A stretch of DNA of 64,000 nt, taken from Knufia peltigerae (Eukaryota > Ascomycota > Eurotiomycetes > Chaetothyriales > Trichomeriaceae). The stretch lies in assembly GCA_030247855.1 (NCBI GenBank), contig JAPDRN010000005.1, forward strand, positions 372,001 to 436,000, read 5' to 3'. Made by a program: the position numbers and the translations under genes. The notes under the pieces were generated by a model. It searched no databases. It saw only the letters and a list, made by a program, of their open reading frames with translations, and was not told where the DNA came from. How positions within the stretch are numbered: the first letter of the stretch is position 1; every line of letters starts with the position of its first letter. This document shows, in pieces, positions 50,327 through 61,256 of this stretch.

Positions 50327-53300
50327 ATGGCTCCCTCCAAGAGAAAGCTGGCGGGCGATGAAGTCCCTACCAGTCCAGCGAACAAGCGATCGAAGTCTGA
50401 GACCAAGTTTGAGGTAAAGACGAAAAAGCAAACGCCGGTAGCCGATCAAGACACAACACAGAAGCCTAAACATGTGTCTGTCCTTACCAAAGAGCAACCT
50501 GCGTTTCCTCGAGGTGGTGCAGGACTACTCACTCCCTTGGAACAAAAGCAAATCCAGGTGAAAGCTACTAGAGATGTCGCAAGAGAACGAAAGAGTCAAG
50601 ATCTGTTTGGAGGTGCATCTACACAAATGGACACAAGTGATGAAGAACAGAACTCGCTCTCCGGCGTGGAGGTCAAGAAGCCAGCGAAGAAGTCGAAAAA
50701 GAGCAAACGTAGACCCGAAAGCTCGACAACCGATGCTCCCGAGGTGCAGATCGGAGGTCTGAACTACAAACGCATAACGACCGACTCGTTGATTCTTGGT
50801 CAAATCATATCTATCAGCACCAGAACCCTTACACTTGCTTTGCCCAACAACCTAGTAGGATACGTTCCTCTCACGTCGATCTCCCCACAATTCAGCGAGA
50901 AGATCCAGGCTCTGATCAAGGGGGATGCGGATCAAAGTGACGAGGATGAGGATAATGATGACGAAGAGAGGGATATTGCTCTTAAAAATTATTTTAGAGT
51001 GGGACAATATCTGCGAGCGGCAGTGACTTCCACAGAGCAGGAAAAAGGCGCAGGCAGACCATCAGCTCGAAAGCGCATTGAGCTATCCATCGAGCCGGCC
51101 TTGACCAACATCGGCTTGAATCGAACAAATCTTGCCACAGGGGCTACTGTCCAGGTTTCTGTCCGAAGTGTTGAGGACACTGGTTTGGCGGTAGAATTGG
51201 CATTCAATGACAACGGAGAGGCGGTGCGCGGTTTCGTCTCGAAGAAGGAGTTACCGGACGATTTACCGTTGTCTGATGTTCGGACTGGGACTGTGCTCTT
51301 GTGCACCATTCTTGAGGGTGGTTCAAAGGGCAAAGTCTTGAGGCTCTCTGCAGATCTGTCAAAGAGTCTGACTGTCAAGTCTGCCCCATCCATTGACACC
51401 TTCCTTCCGGGCACACGAGCTGAAATATTGATTACACAGCGCCCTGAGTATGGTCTTGCTGGTAAGATCATGGGTATGCTGGATGTAACGGCTGACCTAG
51501 TGCACTCGGGCTCCTATAAAGACAAAGAAGCATTCCTGGCCAAGTTCGAAGTTGGTAAGAAAGTAACTGGCCGGCTGATCTGTAATTTCCCTACATCAGA
51601 TGTCAAGAAACTCGGATTTTCGGTACTGGACGATCTGGTCGATTTGAAACCGGACGAAGAACAGTCGACCGAAGCAAACCTCAAACTTGCTTTATCTTCC
51701 GTCATAGATGAAGCGACAGTGGTCCGCGTGGAGTCTGGGTTGGGTGTTTACTTGCAGTTGAATGAGAACCTTATTGGTTTTGCGCACATCTCGCGTCTTT
51801 CTGATGAAAAGACCGACACTTTGTCCGAAGCCAGTGGTCCATTCAAGCTTGGTACTAACCACAAAGCCCGGGTATTAGATTACAACCCTATCGACAATCT
51901 ATACGTCCTCTCACTTCAGCAAAAAGTACTCAATCAACCATTCCTCCGCTTTGATGATGTGCCAATCGGAGCTGTGGTCAAAGGAACTGTCGAAAAGATT
52001 ATCATCGGCTCAAACGGTGTCTCCGGTTTGTTGGTCAATCTAGCAGAGGGGATTAGTGGTCTGGTTCCGCAAATACATATGTCTGATGTTGACCTTAAGC
52101 ATCCTGAGAGGAAGTTCCGAGTAGGCCAGACAGTGACGGCAAGAGTGTTGTCAACGGATCCAGCAAGGCGCCGGCTTAAGCTGACTTTGAAGAAATCAAT
52201 CGTCAACAGCGACCAAAAGGCATGGCTCCGTTTCGACGACATCGAGGTTGGGAGTTCCACGGTTGGGACATTGACCAAGGTGGATCGCTTTGGCGCAGTC
52301 GTCCGGTTTTTTGGCCCAGTACGAGGATTCCTCCCGGTCCACGAAATGAGTGAAGCATATATTAAAGACGCTACCGAGCACTTCAGGGTTGGTCAGGTTT
52401 TGACCGTCAATGCTATCAGCATCAATGCAGAGGATCGACGCCTTACGGTCTCTTGCAGAGATGCCAACGCCAATCCATCAACCGAGAGTGCCCTTGCAGC
52501 GCTGAAGCACGGTTCGCTTGTCAGTGGTACTGTATTCGAAAAATCGCAGAACGACATCTTATTACGACTTGAAGGGTCCGATGCCATTGCCCGCCTGACC
52601 TTGGATCATGTATCGGATGGAACACCAAACAAGCGAGCTTCTGCGTTCAACAAGATTCGCGTTGGTCAGAAGCTGGAGAATTTGGTTATTTTACAAGTGC
52701 AAGCGAAGAGGAGACTTGTCGTGCTCACGAACAAGCAAAGTCTAGTCAAAGCAGCTCAAGATGGAACCCTCCTAAAGAGCTACGAGGAGCTTCAGCTCAA
52801 CGCGCTCGTCACAGGCTACGTGTCTAACATCACCGAGGATGGTGTATTTGTGACCTTTGCCGCAAATATTAGTGGTCTTATCACCCGAAAACAGGTCCCG
52901 GTAGAGCAGGAAGATCAGCATGACTTTGATATGACAAAATTCCAGCCTGTTACAGCACGGATTCTCTCAATTGACTACAAGGGCGCAACTCCCCGATTTT
53001 GGCTCACGATGCGGGACGGCATATCGGAACCAACAACTGAGGATCCAGCACTGCCACTTCCAGACGTTGTTGAACCTATTGATACCAGTCTCAAGACACT
53101 GGACGATCTGTCAGTGGGCAAGTTAACTAAAGTACGAATCACGTCTGTGAAAGAGACGCAAATCAACGTTGAGCTCGCAAAAAATGTTCAGGGACGAATC
53201 GATGTATCTGAAGTCTTTGACGAATGGAAAAATATTAAGGATCGCAAGCGGCCGCTCAAGCACTTCAGCCCTAAGCAAGAACTTAATGTCAAAATCCTTG

Positions 53301-55771
53301 GAGCCCACGACACTAGGAACCATAGATTCCTGCCATTGACGCATCGACAAGGAAAGAACACAGTCCTTGAGCTTTCCTGTAAACCCAGTTCCGTGTCTGA
53401 ACCTGGTAAAGCGAACTTGAAGCTGCAAGATGTATCTGTCGGCTCCTCGTGGCTTGCCTTCGTCAACAACATCACAGAAGACTGTCTCTGGGTCAACATA
53501 TCGCCAAGTGTACGGGGAAGAATCCGAGTGACGGACGTGTCCGATGATCTTTCCCTAACCTCAAATGTAGAGGCAAACTTTCCCGTTGGTTCGGCACTCC
53601 GTGTACATGTTGTATCTGTGGATGCTGAGAAGAACCGTCTTGATCTTACTGCAAGATCAGATGCGTCCGTCGGCTCACTCACTATCAAGGATATATCGAA
53701 AGGTCTCATCCTCCCTGGCCGAGTCACCAAAGTGGGTGATCGCAATGTTCTTGTTCAGCTCAGCGAACATGTTGTGGGCGCTGTCGAACTCATTGATATT
53801 GCCGACAACTACAATGATGCCAACACTGCAAAATTCCAGAAGAATGATGTCCTTCGAGTCTGTGTACTCGACGTAGACGTTCCCAACAAGAAGGTCAGAC
53901 TATCTACGCGTCGGTCCAAAGTTCTGAGCTCGTCATCTCCAGTCAATGATCCTGATATCACCTCAATCGACCATCTTTCCGTCAATGATGTGGTTCGGGG
54001 TTTCATCTGCAACATCACTGATAAAGGAGTTTTTGTGACCCTTGGGCACGGCTTCACAGCATTCGTTAGGGTAAGCCACTTGTCAGATCAATATCTCAAA
54101 GATTGGAAGGACCATTTCCAGCGAGACCAACTGGTTCAGGGCAAGATTACCCTGGTCGACAAGGTATCCGGTCATATTCAGATGAGCCTGAAGCAGTCCG
54201 CCTTGGATCCGAACTATAAAGCGCCTCTCACCTTCGGCGACTTGCATGTAGGGGATATTGTTACTGCAAAGGTCGTCAAAGTCGAATCATTCGGCGTTTT
54301 CATCGTGGTTGACAACTCAGAGAACGTTCGTGGCCTTTGTCACCGTAGCGAAATCGCCGAGCAGAGGATAGAAGATGCCACAAAGCTCTTCAGCGAAGGA
54401 GACGCTGTCAAAGCTAAGGTGCTCAAGCTTGATCCTGCAAATCGTAGGGTCAATTTCGGCATGAAAGCTTCTTATTTTGCGGATGTTGCCGGTGTTGATG
54501 CGCCATCTGGCGACGAAGACGACGAGGAGGATGGCGTGAAGCTTGATGAGGTCATGGACGATGTGGACAACGACGACGAGGATGTTGAAGCAAGCGAAGA
54601 CGACGATGACGAGCTACAAATTGACCTCGAGGGAAGCGAGGACGATGAGGATGCGGAAGCTGATGACTCTGAGCTTGAGGCCAGCGACGACGAAACGAAA
54701 GCGGCGGGTAGTAAACTAAAAGGTCTCAGTGTTGGCGGCTTCGACTGGACAGGAACGTCTGGATTGGTCGCTGGTAAAGCCGGAAAGCGTGTCGCTGAAG
54801 ATTCTGAATCAGACAACGAGCAGGCCAGCAAGTCGCACAAGAAGAAGAAGAAGCGAGCGGAAACCGTCGTCGATCGCACAGCGGACCTTGATACCAACGG
54901 GCCTCAATCCTCTGATGACTTTGAGCGTCTTCTTCTTGCCGAGCCCGACTCGGGCGATCTCTGGCTCCAGTACATGGCGTTCCATCTTGGCCTAGAGGAA
55001 GTCGACCGTGCCCGTGAGATTGGCGAACGCGCACTGCGATCCATCGGGCTCGGTCCTGGGTCTGAGGAGGAGAAATTGAAGGTCTGGACCGCGCTTCTCA
55101 ACCTCGAAGATGCCCGCGGGGACGACGAGAGCCTCGACGCGATTTTCAAACGCGCGTTGGAGTACAATGACCAGCAGCAGATCTACTCCCGGGTCGCGAG
55201 CATCCTCATCCAGTCCGGCAAGTACGACAGGGCGAGCGAGAAGTTCAACGAGATGCTCAAGAAATTCAAGGCCGACCTGGACGTCTGGGTCAACTACGCG
55301 ACGTTCCTGTTCGACGTCCTCAACAAACCCGACGAAGCTCGGGACCTGCTGCCCCGTGCGTCCAAGACCCTGCCGTCCACCACCAAGGACAAGAAGGAAG
55401 AGAACCGGGCGCGCTTCGAACTGACAAAGTCCTTTGCGCTGTTGGAGTTCAAGTCCAAACACGGCCTGCCCGAACGCGGGCGCACGCTGTTCGAGGGCTT
55501 GCTGGCCGAGTACCCAAAACGGTTGGACTTGTTCAACGTCATCCTCGACCAGGAGGAGAAGTTGGGCGACCAGGAGAAAGTCCGAGAGACGTACGAGCGC
55601 GTCCTGGGGGTGAAGCTGAAGCCGGAGCAGGCCAAGCACTTCTTCAAGCGATGGGTCAAGTTCGAGGAGAAGCGCGGCGGCGGCTCGCGCAAGGTGGAAG
55701 AAGTCCAGGCCCGTGCGGCCGAGTGGGCGCGCGAGTACACGGCTCGACAGCAGCAGCAGGTAAGCGAGTAG
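50327..55771 (+). CDS. RRP5: rRNA biogenesis protein Rrp5 (S1-repeat and HAT-repeat protein)
   Basis: Nucleolar factor needed for early cleavages of pre-rRNA in both small- and large-subunit synthesis. A single exon of 1,814 residues, in the range of yeast Rrp5 (1,729). After a Lys-rich head (1-140), about a dozen S1 RNA-binding repeats span residues 145-1380 (for example LRTGTVLLCTILEGGSKGKV-like strands, VGSSTVGTLTKVDRFGAVVR, VNDVVRGFICNITDKGVFVT, VGDIVTAKVVKVESFGVFIV). An acidic block (1391-1460) and a KSHKKKKKR nuclear-type basic patch (near 1510) follow. The C-terminal HAT/TPR part (1526-1810) begins SSDDFERLLLAEPDSGDLWL and ends KHFFKRWVKFEEKRGGG. The start at 50327 (agtATGGC) precedes a typical basic head. 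The last codons QQQQVSE cross a perfect donor (cag|gtaagc), so a short 3' exon is possible. Confidence 0.95.
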   Translation: MAPSKRKLAGDEVPTSPANKRSKSETKFEVKTKKQTPVADQDTTQKPKHVSVLTKEQPAFPRGGAGLLTPLEQKQIQVKATRDVARERKSQDLFGGASTQMDTSDEEQNSLSGVEVKKPAKKSKKSKRRPESSTTDAPEVQIGGLNYKRITTDSLILGQIISISTRTLTLALPNNLVGYVPLTSISPQFSEKIQALIKGDADQSDEDEDNDDEERDIALKNYFRVGQYLRAAVTSTEQEKGAGRPSARKRIELSIEPALTNIGLNRTNLATGATVQVSVRSVEDTGLAVELAFNDNGEAVRGFVSKKELPDDLPLSDVRTGTVLLCTILEGGSKGKVLRLSADLSKSLTVKSAPSIDTFLPGTRAEILITQRPEYGLAGKIMGMLDVTADLVHSGSYKDKEAFLAKFEVGKKVTGRLICNFPTSDVKKLGFSVLDDLVDLKPDEEQSTEANLKLALSSVIDEATVVRVESGLGVYLQLNENLIGFAHISRLSDEKTDTLSEASGPFKLGTNHKARVLDYNPIDNLYVLSLQQKVLNQPFLRFDDVPIGAVVKGTVEKIIIGSNGVSGLLVNLAEGISGLVPQIHMSDVDLKHPERKFRVGQTVTARVLSTDPARRRLKLTLKKSIVNSDQKAWLRFDDIEVGSSTVGTLTKVDRFGAVVRFFGPVRGFLPVHEMSEAYIKDATEHFRVGQVLTVNAISINAEDRRLTVSCRDANANPSTESALAALKHGSLVSGTVFEKSQNDILLRLEGSDAIARLTLDHVSDGTPNKRASAFNKIRVGQKLENLVILQVQAKRRLVVLTNKQSLVKAAQDGTLLKSYEELQLNALVTGYVSNITEDGVFVTFAANISGLITRKQVPVEQEDQHDFDMTKFQPVTARILSIDYKGATPRFWLTMRDGISEPTTEDPALPLPDVVEPIDTSLKTLDDLSVGKLTKVRITSVKETQINVELAKNVQGRIDVSEVFDEWKNIKDRKRPLKHFSPKQELNVKILGAHDTRNHRFLPLTHRQGKNTVLELSCKPSSVSEPGKANLKLQDVSVGSSWLAFVNNITEDCLWVNISPSVRGRIRVTDVSDDLSLTSNVEANFPVGSALRVHVVSVDAEKNRLDLTARSDASVGSLTIKDISKGLILPGRVTKVGDRNVLVQLSEHVVGAVELIDIADNYNDANTAKFQKNDVLRVCVLDVDVPNKKVRLSTRRSKVLSSSSPVNDPDITSIDHLSVNDVVRGFICNITDKGVFVTLGHGFTAFVRVSHLSDQYLKDWKDHFQRDQLVQGKITLVDKVSGHIQMSLKQSALDPNYKAPLTFGDLHVGDIVTAKVVKVESFGVFIVVDNSENVRGLCHRSEIAEQRIEDATKLFSEGDAVKAKVLKLDPANRRVNFGMKASYFADVAGVDAPSGDEDDEEDGVKLDEVMDDVDNDDEDVEASEDDDDELQIDLEGSEDDEDAEADDSELEASDDETKAAGSKLKGLSVGGFDWTGTSGLVAGKAGKRVAEDSESDNEQASKSHKKKKKRAETVVDRTADLDTNGPQSSDDFERLLLAEPDSGDLWLQYMAFHLGLEEVDRAREIGERALRSIGLGPGSEEEKLKVWTALLNLEDARGDDESLDAIFKRALEYNDQQQIYSRVASILIQSGKYDRASEKFNEMLKKFKADLDVWVNYATFLFDVLNKPDEARDLLPRASKTLPSTTKDKKEENRARFELTKSFALLEFKSKHGLPERGRTLFEGLLAEYPKRLDLFNVILDQEEKLGDQEKVRETYERVLGVKLKPEQAKHFFKRWVKFEEKRGGGSRKVEEVQARAAEWAREYTARQQQQVSE

Positions 55772-58700
55772 ATTAGGTATGTGTTTTTAAGCTACGAAAA
55801 AAAGGTGAATGGGACCTTGGTCAATAATATGGACCCATTGTACTCGTGATCGTACGAGTATGAAAGACAAAGATTAGGAAGGAGGGAAAGGTTTCTCCGT
55901 TTAGCAATATATATTCTCGGTAACCTATTGGGGAGACAACATTCACAGTACTTGCGAAGTCCTACAAAAGATCGACCAGTGCTCTATTCCATAGTAATTA
56001 CTTGCTTCGGTTTTTTTCTTGTTTGTCAAGGCAAAAAGATCTGTGCTCGAAGGGTTCAATTGGAAAGTGCATCTAGAGTCAGTCAGTGGGTTGACTGAGG
56101 AAGAAAATTATACTGAACGCGCCGATGTCGGTGAGTTTCTAGCCCAAGGTACTAACTAATCCGCAGAGTCCATTGTGTGCTTCGTAAATTAATAGATTTC
56201 TTCCATCTCAACGCGTGCAGTTGCTGCGATTTTGCCCTGGATATTCGTCGTTCTGGCCTACCTAGTCAGTACTGGAATCCAGCATGCACACGGCTTGGAG
56301 GACCATCGTCAAGTCTACCAACGGGTGCTTTTGGCTAGTGAGGTGATTGTGAGGCTCGTTGGTACTCTGTACAACACACCGCACATATGCAGTAGTACCT
56401 ACTTGTCGGGATGCATGCAGGGCGCCTTTCGACCAACTCAGGCACACGTTAATAAAGCGATACGAAGACTCATGTCGCTTTCATCCCGGAGTAAGCAGGA
56501 AGGTGAACCCTGATCTGCTTTTGATTATACGCCGAACAATTCCTTAGCTTCCCAGACCGTCGGAAGAAAGCACGAGGCAGTGGGTACGTTGTACAAAAAT
56601 CCGTACATGGTCGGTATACAAGTAGCCTTGTTCCCACTCTTGACATTCCGCGCGGGCAAAGGAAATAAATCAATAGATTGTGGTCCGGAAAAGAGCGTTC
56701 TTGTTGATGTTCATGTTCCCTGCTGGGAGTACTGGGGCGTTCGCGAAAGTCAAAAGAGGTTTGTCGGATTTGGATGATTCTGTTGGTATGGAAGTGTGGG
56801 CTGAAAGCGCGGCGTAGCTTGCCGTGGTTCGGCTGTTCGCTGTACTATTCAACGAAAATGTACTTGCCAACTTGTAGGCTGAGCCGCTAGGGCTTTGCTT
56901 TGAAGAGCTTGGACGGAGCAAGTCAAACACCGCCAGAATACTCGTAAGTAGTTGTATACTTCGAAAGTGAGGAATAGCAGCTAGGGCTACTCGTCATGCA
57001 TTTCCGGTTCCCAACTTCTGTTTGTATTCCGGACTGCTTCCCACGGATTTTCCTGTACCCATGTTCGGCCACGGACCGAGCAGCGTTGACTGTTCGGTGT
57101 GGAATCTTCAGGCTGAGAGTCCGACTTTCAGAAGCGGCCGTCTCCGAAAGACTTGATCATTCTAGAATTTCCATTGTGGGCTTCGAGGGTACTTCGTAAA
57201 TACGCTAGGTAAGCAGGGTCCCGGAGGTACCCATCCTCACCTTGACTCGCCTCGAGAATGAAGTCGGAGAAGAAAGGACATGGCAGGATTCTGAGTGGCT
57301 CGATTCTCTGTATCTGGTTAGCAAATCCCAGTGCCGTGGCCGGCAGATTTGCCCCGATATTTCTATTATTTCTTTAGATTTGCAAGCTCAACACAGCCAT
57401 AGCCGGGCCCCCCACGACCCATGAACATGGGAGGTACGAAGTGCCTGTACCTTGCATTCTTCATCGATGGCAACACGTGTCAATCTCTTGTGTGTTGCTT
57501 TCTGGTGATTGTGTTGCATTTTGCCTTGTGTGGAATGGATATTCGTTTTTATTCTCTCATAATAACGTCAATGTGAAACAATCGTTTGACGAACGTTGCA
57601 CTGCAGCCTGTGAGTGTCGGAGGGCTACCAAGCCAGACACACAGTGGCTCGTATTGGTAGGATTGTAGTCGGTACACAGCATCCACCTGGCTAATCCATC
57701 GGTACCTGGTTGCCGGAGCCATCCGCAAGGACCCGTGGCAGTGGAAAATATTACTCCAAAAGAACTGTCCTTTACCAATCGCTTGGACCTAAGAAGAGGG
57801 ACTGTTGTGCTGGTGTCGAGATGAGTTGAAGGATTTTTTAGTACGAGTATAGTGCTACTGAGCACTAGGGACAACAAACACGCAACAGTCGTGTGATGTG
57901 GGCATCTGGAGAATGCCTCTTAAGTAACACAATCAAATAGTCTAAAGTAGTGCCAGGATACCCAGTAGTATGTGAGTGATCTGCCATTGAATGGACGATG
58001 ATTGTTTAGGATATTGGATTGTCTATTGATTATTCGATGGAGGAAGTTTTGGGCGACGAAGAGGTTCGTACGAAAGAGACTCAGGTAGGTTGCAGCAGCC
58101 GAAGTCTCTCGATCCCATCTGCGAAACAAATCCAGACTCCTTGTAAACCCACCGGCCTAAGCATACCTAGGTGGGTTAGTACCCCCAGCTAGGCCCGGGT
58201 GAGCCCCTTGTCGTACGACCGATAGGCGTTGTGGCCATGCGACCATCAGTCGTGGTAGGCTTCCTAGGGCTCCCTGGTGCTCCCTGGCGAGGTCCAAGGG
58301 GTCTTTGGCGGTACCTAGCGTCGCCTAAGCTTCGTCATCCGGGCGTCATCCCACAGCACTTCCAGCTGTCATCGCCGACTCCCCGGGCCAATCGCTGCCA
58401 CTCGATTGTCTTATCTCTCACTCACACGACTGACAACCCCCAAGTTTCCCAAAGTTGGCCCAGCTGCCCGCGCAGTCCTACAAACGCTCAGACCCAATGC
58501 CCCTACATCGCGACTCTCAGCTGCGCCAGCATTGATTGCCATCCACATCTATCTCTTCTACTGCATCCGTACTCACAAGTATCTCATCTATTCACATCTT
58601 ACCATTGACAACATTTGTTACGACCTCACTACCTTCCATTTCCTCCGTCGTCGACCATCTCCGAGAACATTGCCTCAGTGTTGGTCTCCTATTAGCCAAA

Positions 58701-58798
58701 GATGTTACGATAAGACCACTGCAGTACCGACTGCATCCCGGGCATAGTGCCGGTCGAATCAGGTTCTATTGTACACGATTAAATCTCGAACCGTGACG
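55772..58798. other. 3-kb gene-poor region
   Basis: No convincing gene on either strand: the longest open frames are about 60-125 codons, overlapping and without family character. Tracts of moderately AT-rich sequence alternate with a GC-rich patch at about 58140-58340 containing a repeated GCTCCCTGG word (58272 and 58282). A relic of a mobile element or an unrecognised ncRNA cannot be excluded, but I see no terminal repeats or coding remains. Confidence 0.5.
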
Positions 58799-60448
58799 AT
58801 GATGGTCCCTCGGGCTTTCGTTCCAGCTTCGATAGGCCAGAGTCAAACGATCGATTTTGACGAGAAAGACGTTCTATCGAGAAGGAGATCTCCTACCAGA
58901 AATTCCGGCTCATCGACGCGGTCAGCCCTCTCACAAAGCCTCTTGCAGCAGACTTCAGATTCATATACGCCCTCTTCAGATCCTGTCAGGATCCCAGCGC
59001 GTGTCGAACGACACGTCTCACCTCCACCCAGGCGACCTGCACCGTCCTCCCTCCAGCCGCACAGAGATGAAAGTAGCCATTCCACACCAGAGTTACCAAG
59101 GAGAAGGAAAGAGTCAGTGCAAGACGTTCTATCCTCCACAACAATACCCATTCGGCGAAAGCCGAAGCAAAGAACAGCACAAAGAATACCCAATTGCGAC
59201 TATGTTGCCGATTTCAGCAAACTCCTCCGGGATGATGTTCCCTCTAGCGGAGAGAACAGTTTGGCAGGAAGTTGGACAAATCCACAATTTGAAGGTCTCT
59301 TCGGGGCCATTGATGGTTTGCTGGAAGGACAAATGATAGTGGGGAGTGAAGGTCTTGATGCTGGAATTCTGTCTACAAGATCTCTGTCAAGCGAATCCAT
59401 GCCATCTCTCGAATCTCAGGACGACTCCAGCACCACCGATCTGGCCAGCTTCTCTCCAGCGACACTTCGATCACCGTCAGACCACAAACTACGGCAGATG
59501 GCGAATTCAGAGGATGCCAGCAACGAACATCCTCTTCTTATCGTCGAGGACGACAATGCCTTTGGCGGCACTACGACTCCGGACCTAGCCATGTCTCCTC
59601 CGCCAAAACAATCGCGAAGGGCGATGCCCAAAAAACGCTCCAAGACTTTCAAGTCGAGTCTAACGGCATCATTGAAAGCTCTAAAATCAGCGGCACAAAC
59701 CGTCTCCAACATCGCCAGTACTCCTCCCCTTGTTCAGCCCGACGAGTTTTTGTCAAAGTCAATCTTTGACTTTCAACCTTCGTTGACCGACGACCGCCGT
59801 CCACCTCCGTCTGATGAACCACCCTCCGTAGCTCTTCGGCGGTACCTCAATCCCCACGCTTTCGTTGCGGCAGACTCTCCTGCACAGCTCCATTTCTGGC
59901 TTGACGAAAAGCCTGATCCGTCTATATTGCAAGCGGAAACAAAGCCTAAACTCAAGATCAAAAGGAAATACCGCAACCAGCACGTTGTTACCGCCGCTGC
60001 CCGCGAGAAAAGCAACCTTTCCGGTCCGAGGAGCGCAACTTCCCAACTTCCACCCGTCGTGCCCTTGGCCACATGTATTCCTTCGAGTGTTCGCACTGCT
60101 CACGCATCTAGTCCACCGACCTGGCTAGAACCAGACGGCACACCTAGCAACAAACATCGGGCGGCACAGTCTCTTCTCGATGATATGGACGGTAGCACAG
60201 GTGAAGGTCAGCCTCGGCCACGTGAGCCTCGTGAGAACAGGGACTTTTTGCGCATCTTTGTGTGTGAGATGAATATGCGCAAGAGTGGAAAGTTGAGCGA
60301 CGATGCCACGGGACATGCAAAGTTGTGGTTACCACCAGTCCACGAAGCCGAGAAAGAGCCTGAGCGACAATCAAGACGCTCTAGCAAGGGGAAGGTCAAT
60401 TATGTCAACTCGGACAGATGGACGAGTTGGACCATTGATGATTTGTGA
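58799..60448 (+). CDS. Uncharacterised Ser/Pro-rich fungal protein
   Basis: A 549-residue intronless protein starting MMVPRAFVPASIGQSQTIDF. The first 120 residues are disordered and Arg/Ser/Pro-rich. Islands of apparent conservation follow: CDYVADFSKLLRDDVPSS then WTNPQFEGLFGAIDGLLEGQ, an amphipathic Lys/Ser-rich helix (FKSSLTASLKALKSAAQTVS), ALRRYLNPHAFVAADSPAQL, and the C-terminal motif RENRDFLRIFVCEMNMRKSG followed by HAKLWLPP. The last motif has the look of a lineage-conserved fungal domain that I cannot name. Many SP/TP dipeptides suggest phosphorylation. Two adjacent ATGs at 58799 and 58802 are possible starts. I assign no function. Confidence 0.75.
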   Translation: MMVPRAFVPASIGQSQTIDFDEKDVLSRRRSPTRNSGSSTRSALSQSLLQQTSDSYTPSSDPVRIPARVERHVSPPPRRPAPSSLQPHRDESSHSTPELPRRRKESVQDVLSSTTIPIRRKPKQRTAQRIPNCDYVADFSKLLRDDVPSSGENSLAGSWTNPQFEGLFGAIDGLLEGQMIVGSEGLDAGILSTRSLSSESMPSLESQDDSSTTDLASFSPATLRSPSDHKLRQMANSEDASNEHPLLIVEDDNAFGGTTTPDLAMSPPPKQSRRAMPKKRSKTFKSSLTASLKALKSAAQTVSNIASTPPLVQPDEFLSKSIFDFQPSLTDDRRPPPSDEPPSVALRRYLNPHAFVAADSPAQLHFWLDEKPDPSILQAETKPKLKIKRKYRNQHVVTAAAREKSNLSGPRSATSQLPPVVPLATCIPSSVRTAHASSPPTWLEPDGTPSNKHRAAQSLLDDMDGSTGEGQPRPREPRENRDFLRIFVCEMNMRKSGKLSDDATGHAKLWLPPVHEAEKEPERQSRRSSKGKVNYVNSDRWTSWTIDDL

Positions 60449-61094
60449 TTGAGTTTTCCTCGTCACTTTTTTGTTTTGATTGACATGCTTTATGATTGTC
60501 TCGACACGTATTTCCTTGCTGCGGTTCAAGGGTATGTTGTCATGGAGAATTTCCAAAATCCGTTCTTCAAGCGTTGTTTCAAGAGCGAGGGCGATGATAT
60601 GATGACGATGATGATCTTTTTCCAGCTTTTTGCTTTGTATGGCGCTCTTGGAGCGTTCACTTCGACCACGTCGGGTCCTTTTACCATCTTTGAGCCATGT
60701 TCATGTCGTCTCTACAGATGGCAGTGTTTTCATGGCAGCAGGCCGTTTGGGCAGGCTGAGATGGATGTGTATATTATGGTACTCGTACAGGGGGTACATC
60801 AGATTGTGCAGAGGACAGTAGATGATCCAGTGCAAACTACAACACGACCATATTGTTGATAAACACCTAGAGTGACCTCAAATGGCAAGGTGTTACGATG
60901 TTATCATAATCTGTGCTTGAGTACAGAACTTTTCCGAATCCGAATCCGAGGGTATTGCTGTGGAATGTGGAATATGGAGTGACGGAGTGCAGAGTACCAT
61001 AGTGTTGAGGTACCTATTCCTCAGGTGCGGGCCCCCAGGGTGATTTTGGCTTGTGGCTTGTATCGACGTCGGTGGCTGAATGGCTCATGTGAAG

Positions 61095-61256
61095 GTACGG
61101 AGTACGAAGTAGCGAGTTTTGACGATCGAATAGCACGAAGAGTTGCTCCCGTTACTCACACTCCGGGGGGGAGCAGTCACTCTTACTGTTACTCCGTACT
61201 CTGTAACACAGCAAAAATCGCGGGGGGCCTTAAAAAAAAGCATCCGTACGGAGTAC
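61095..61256. repeat. Cluster of ACTCCGTAC / GTACGGAGT words
   Basis: Three near-identical words within 162 bp: GTACGGAGTAC at 61095-61105, ACTCCGTACT at 61191-61200 and CCGTACGGAGTAC at 61244-61256. The word is near-palindromic (GTACTCCGTAC reads almost the same on both strands). Further intergenic copies lie at 1585, 2715, 5631 and 34119. Confidence 0.65.
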
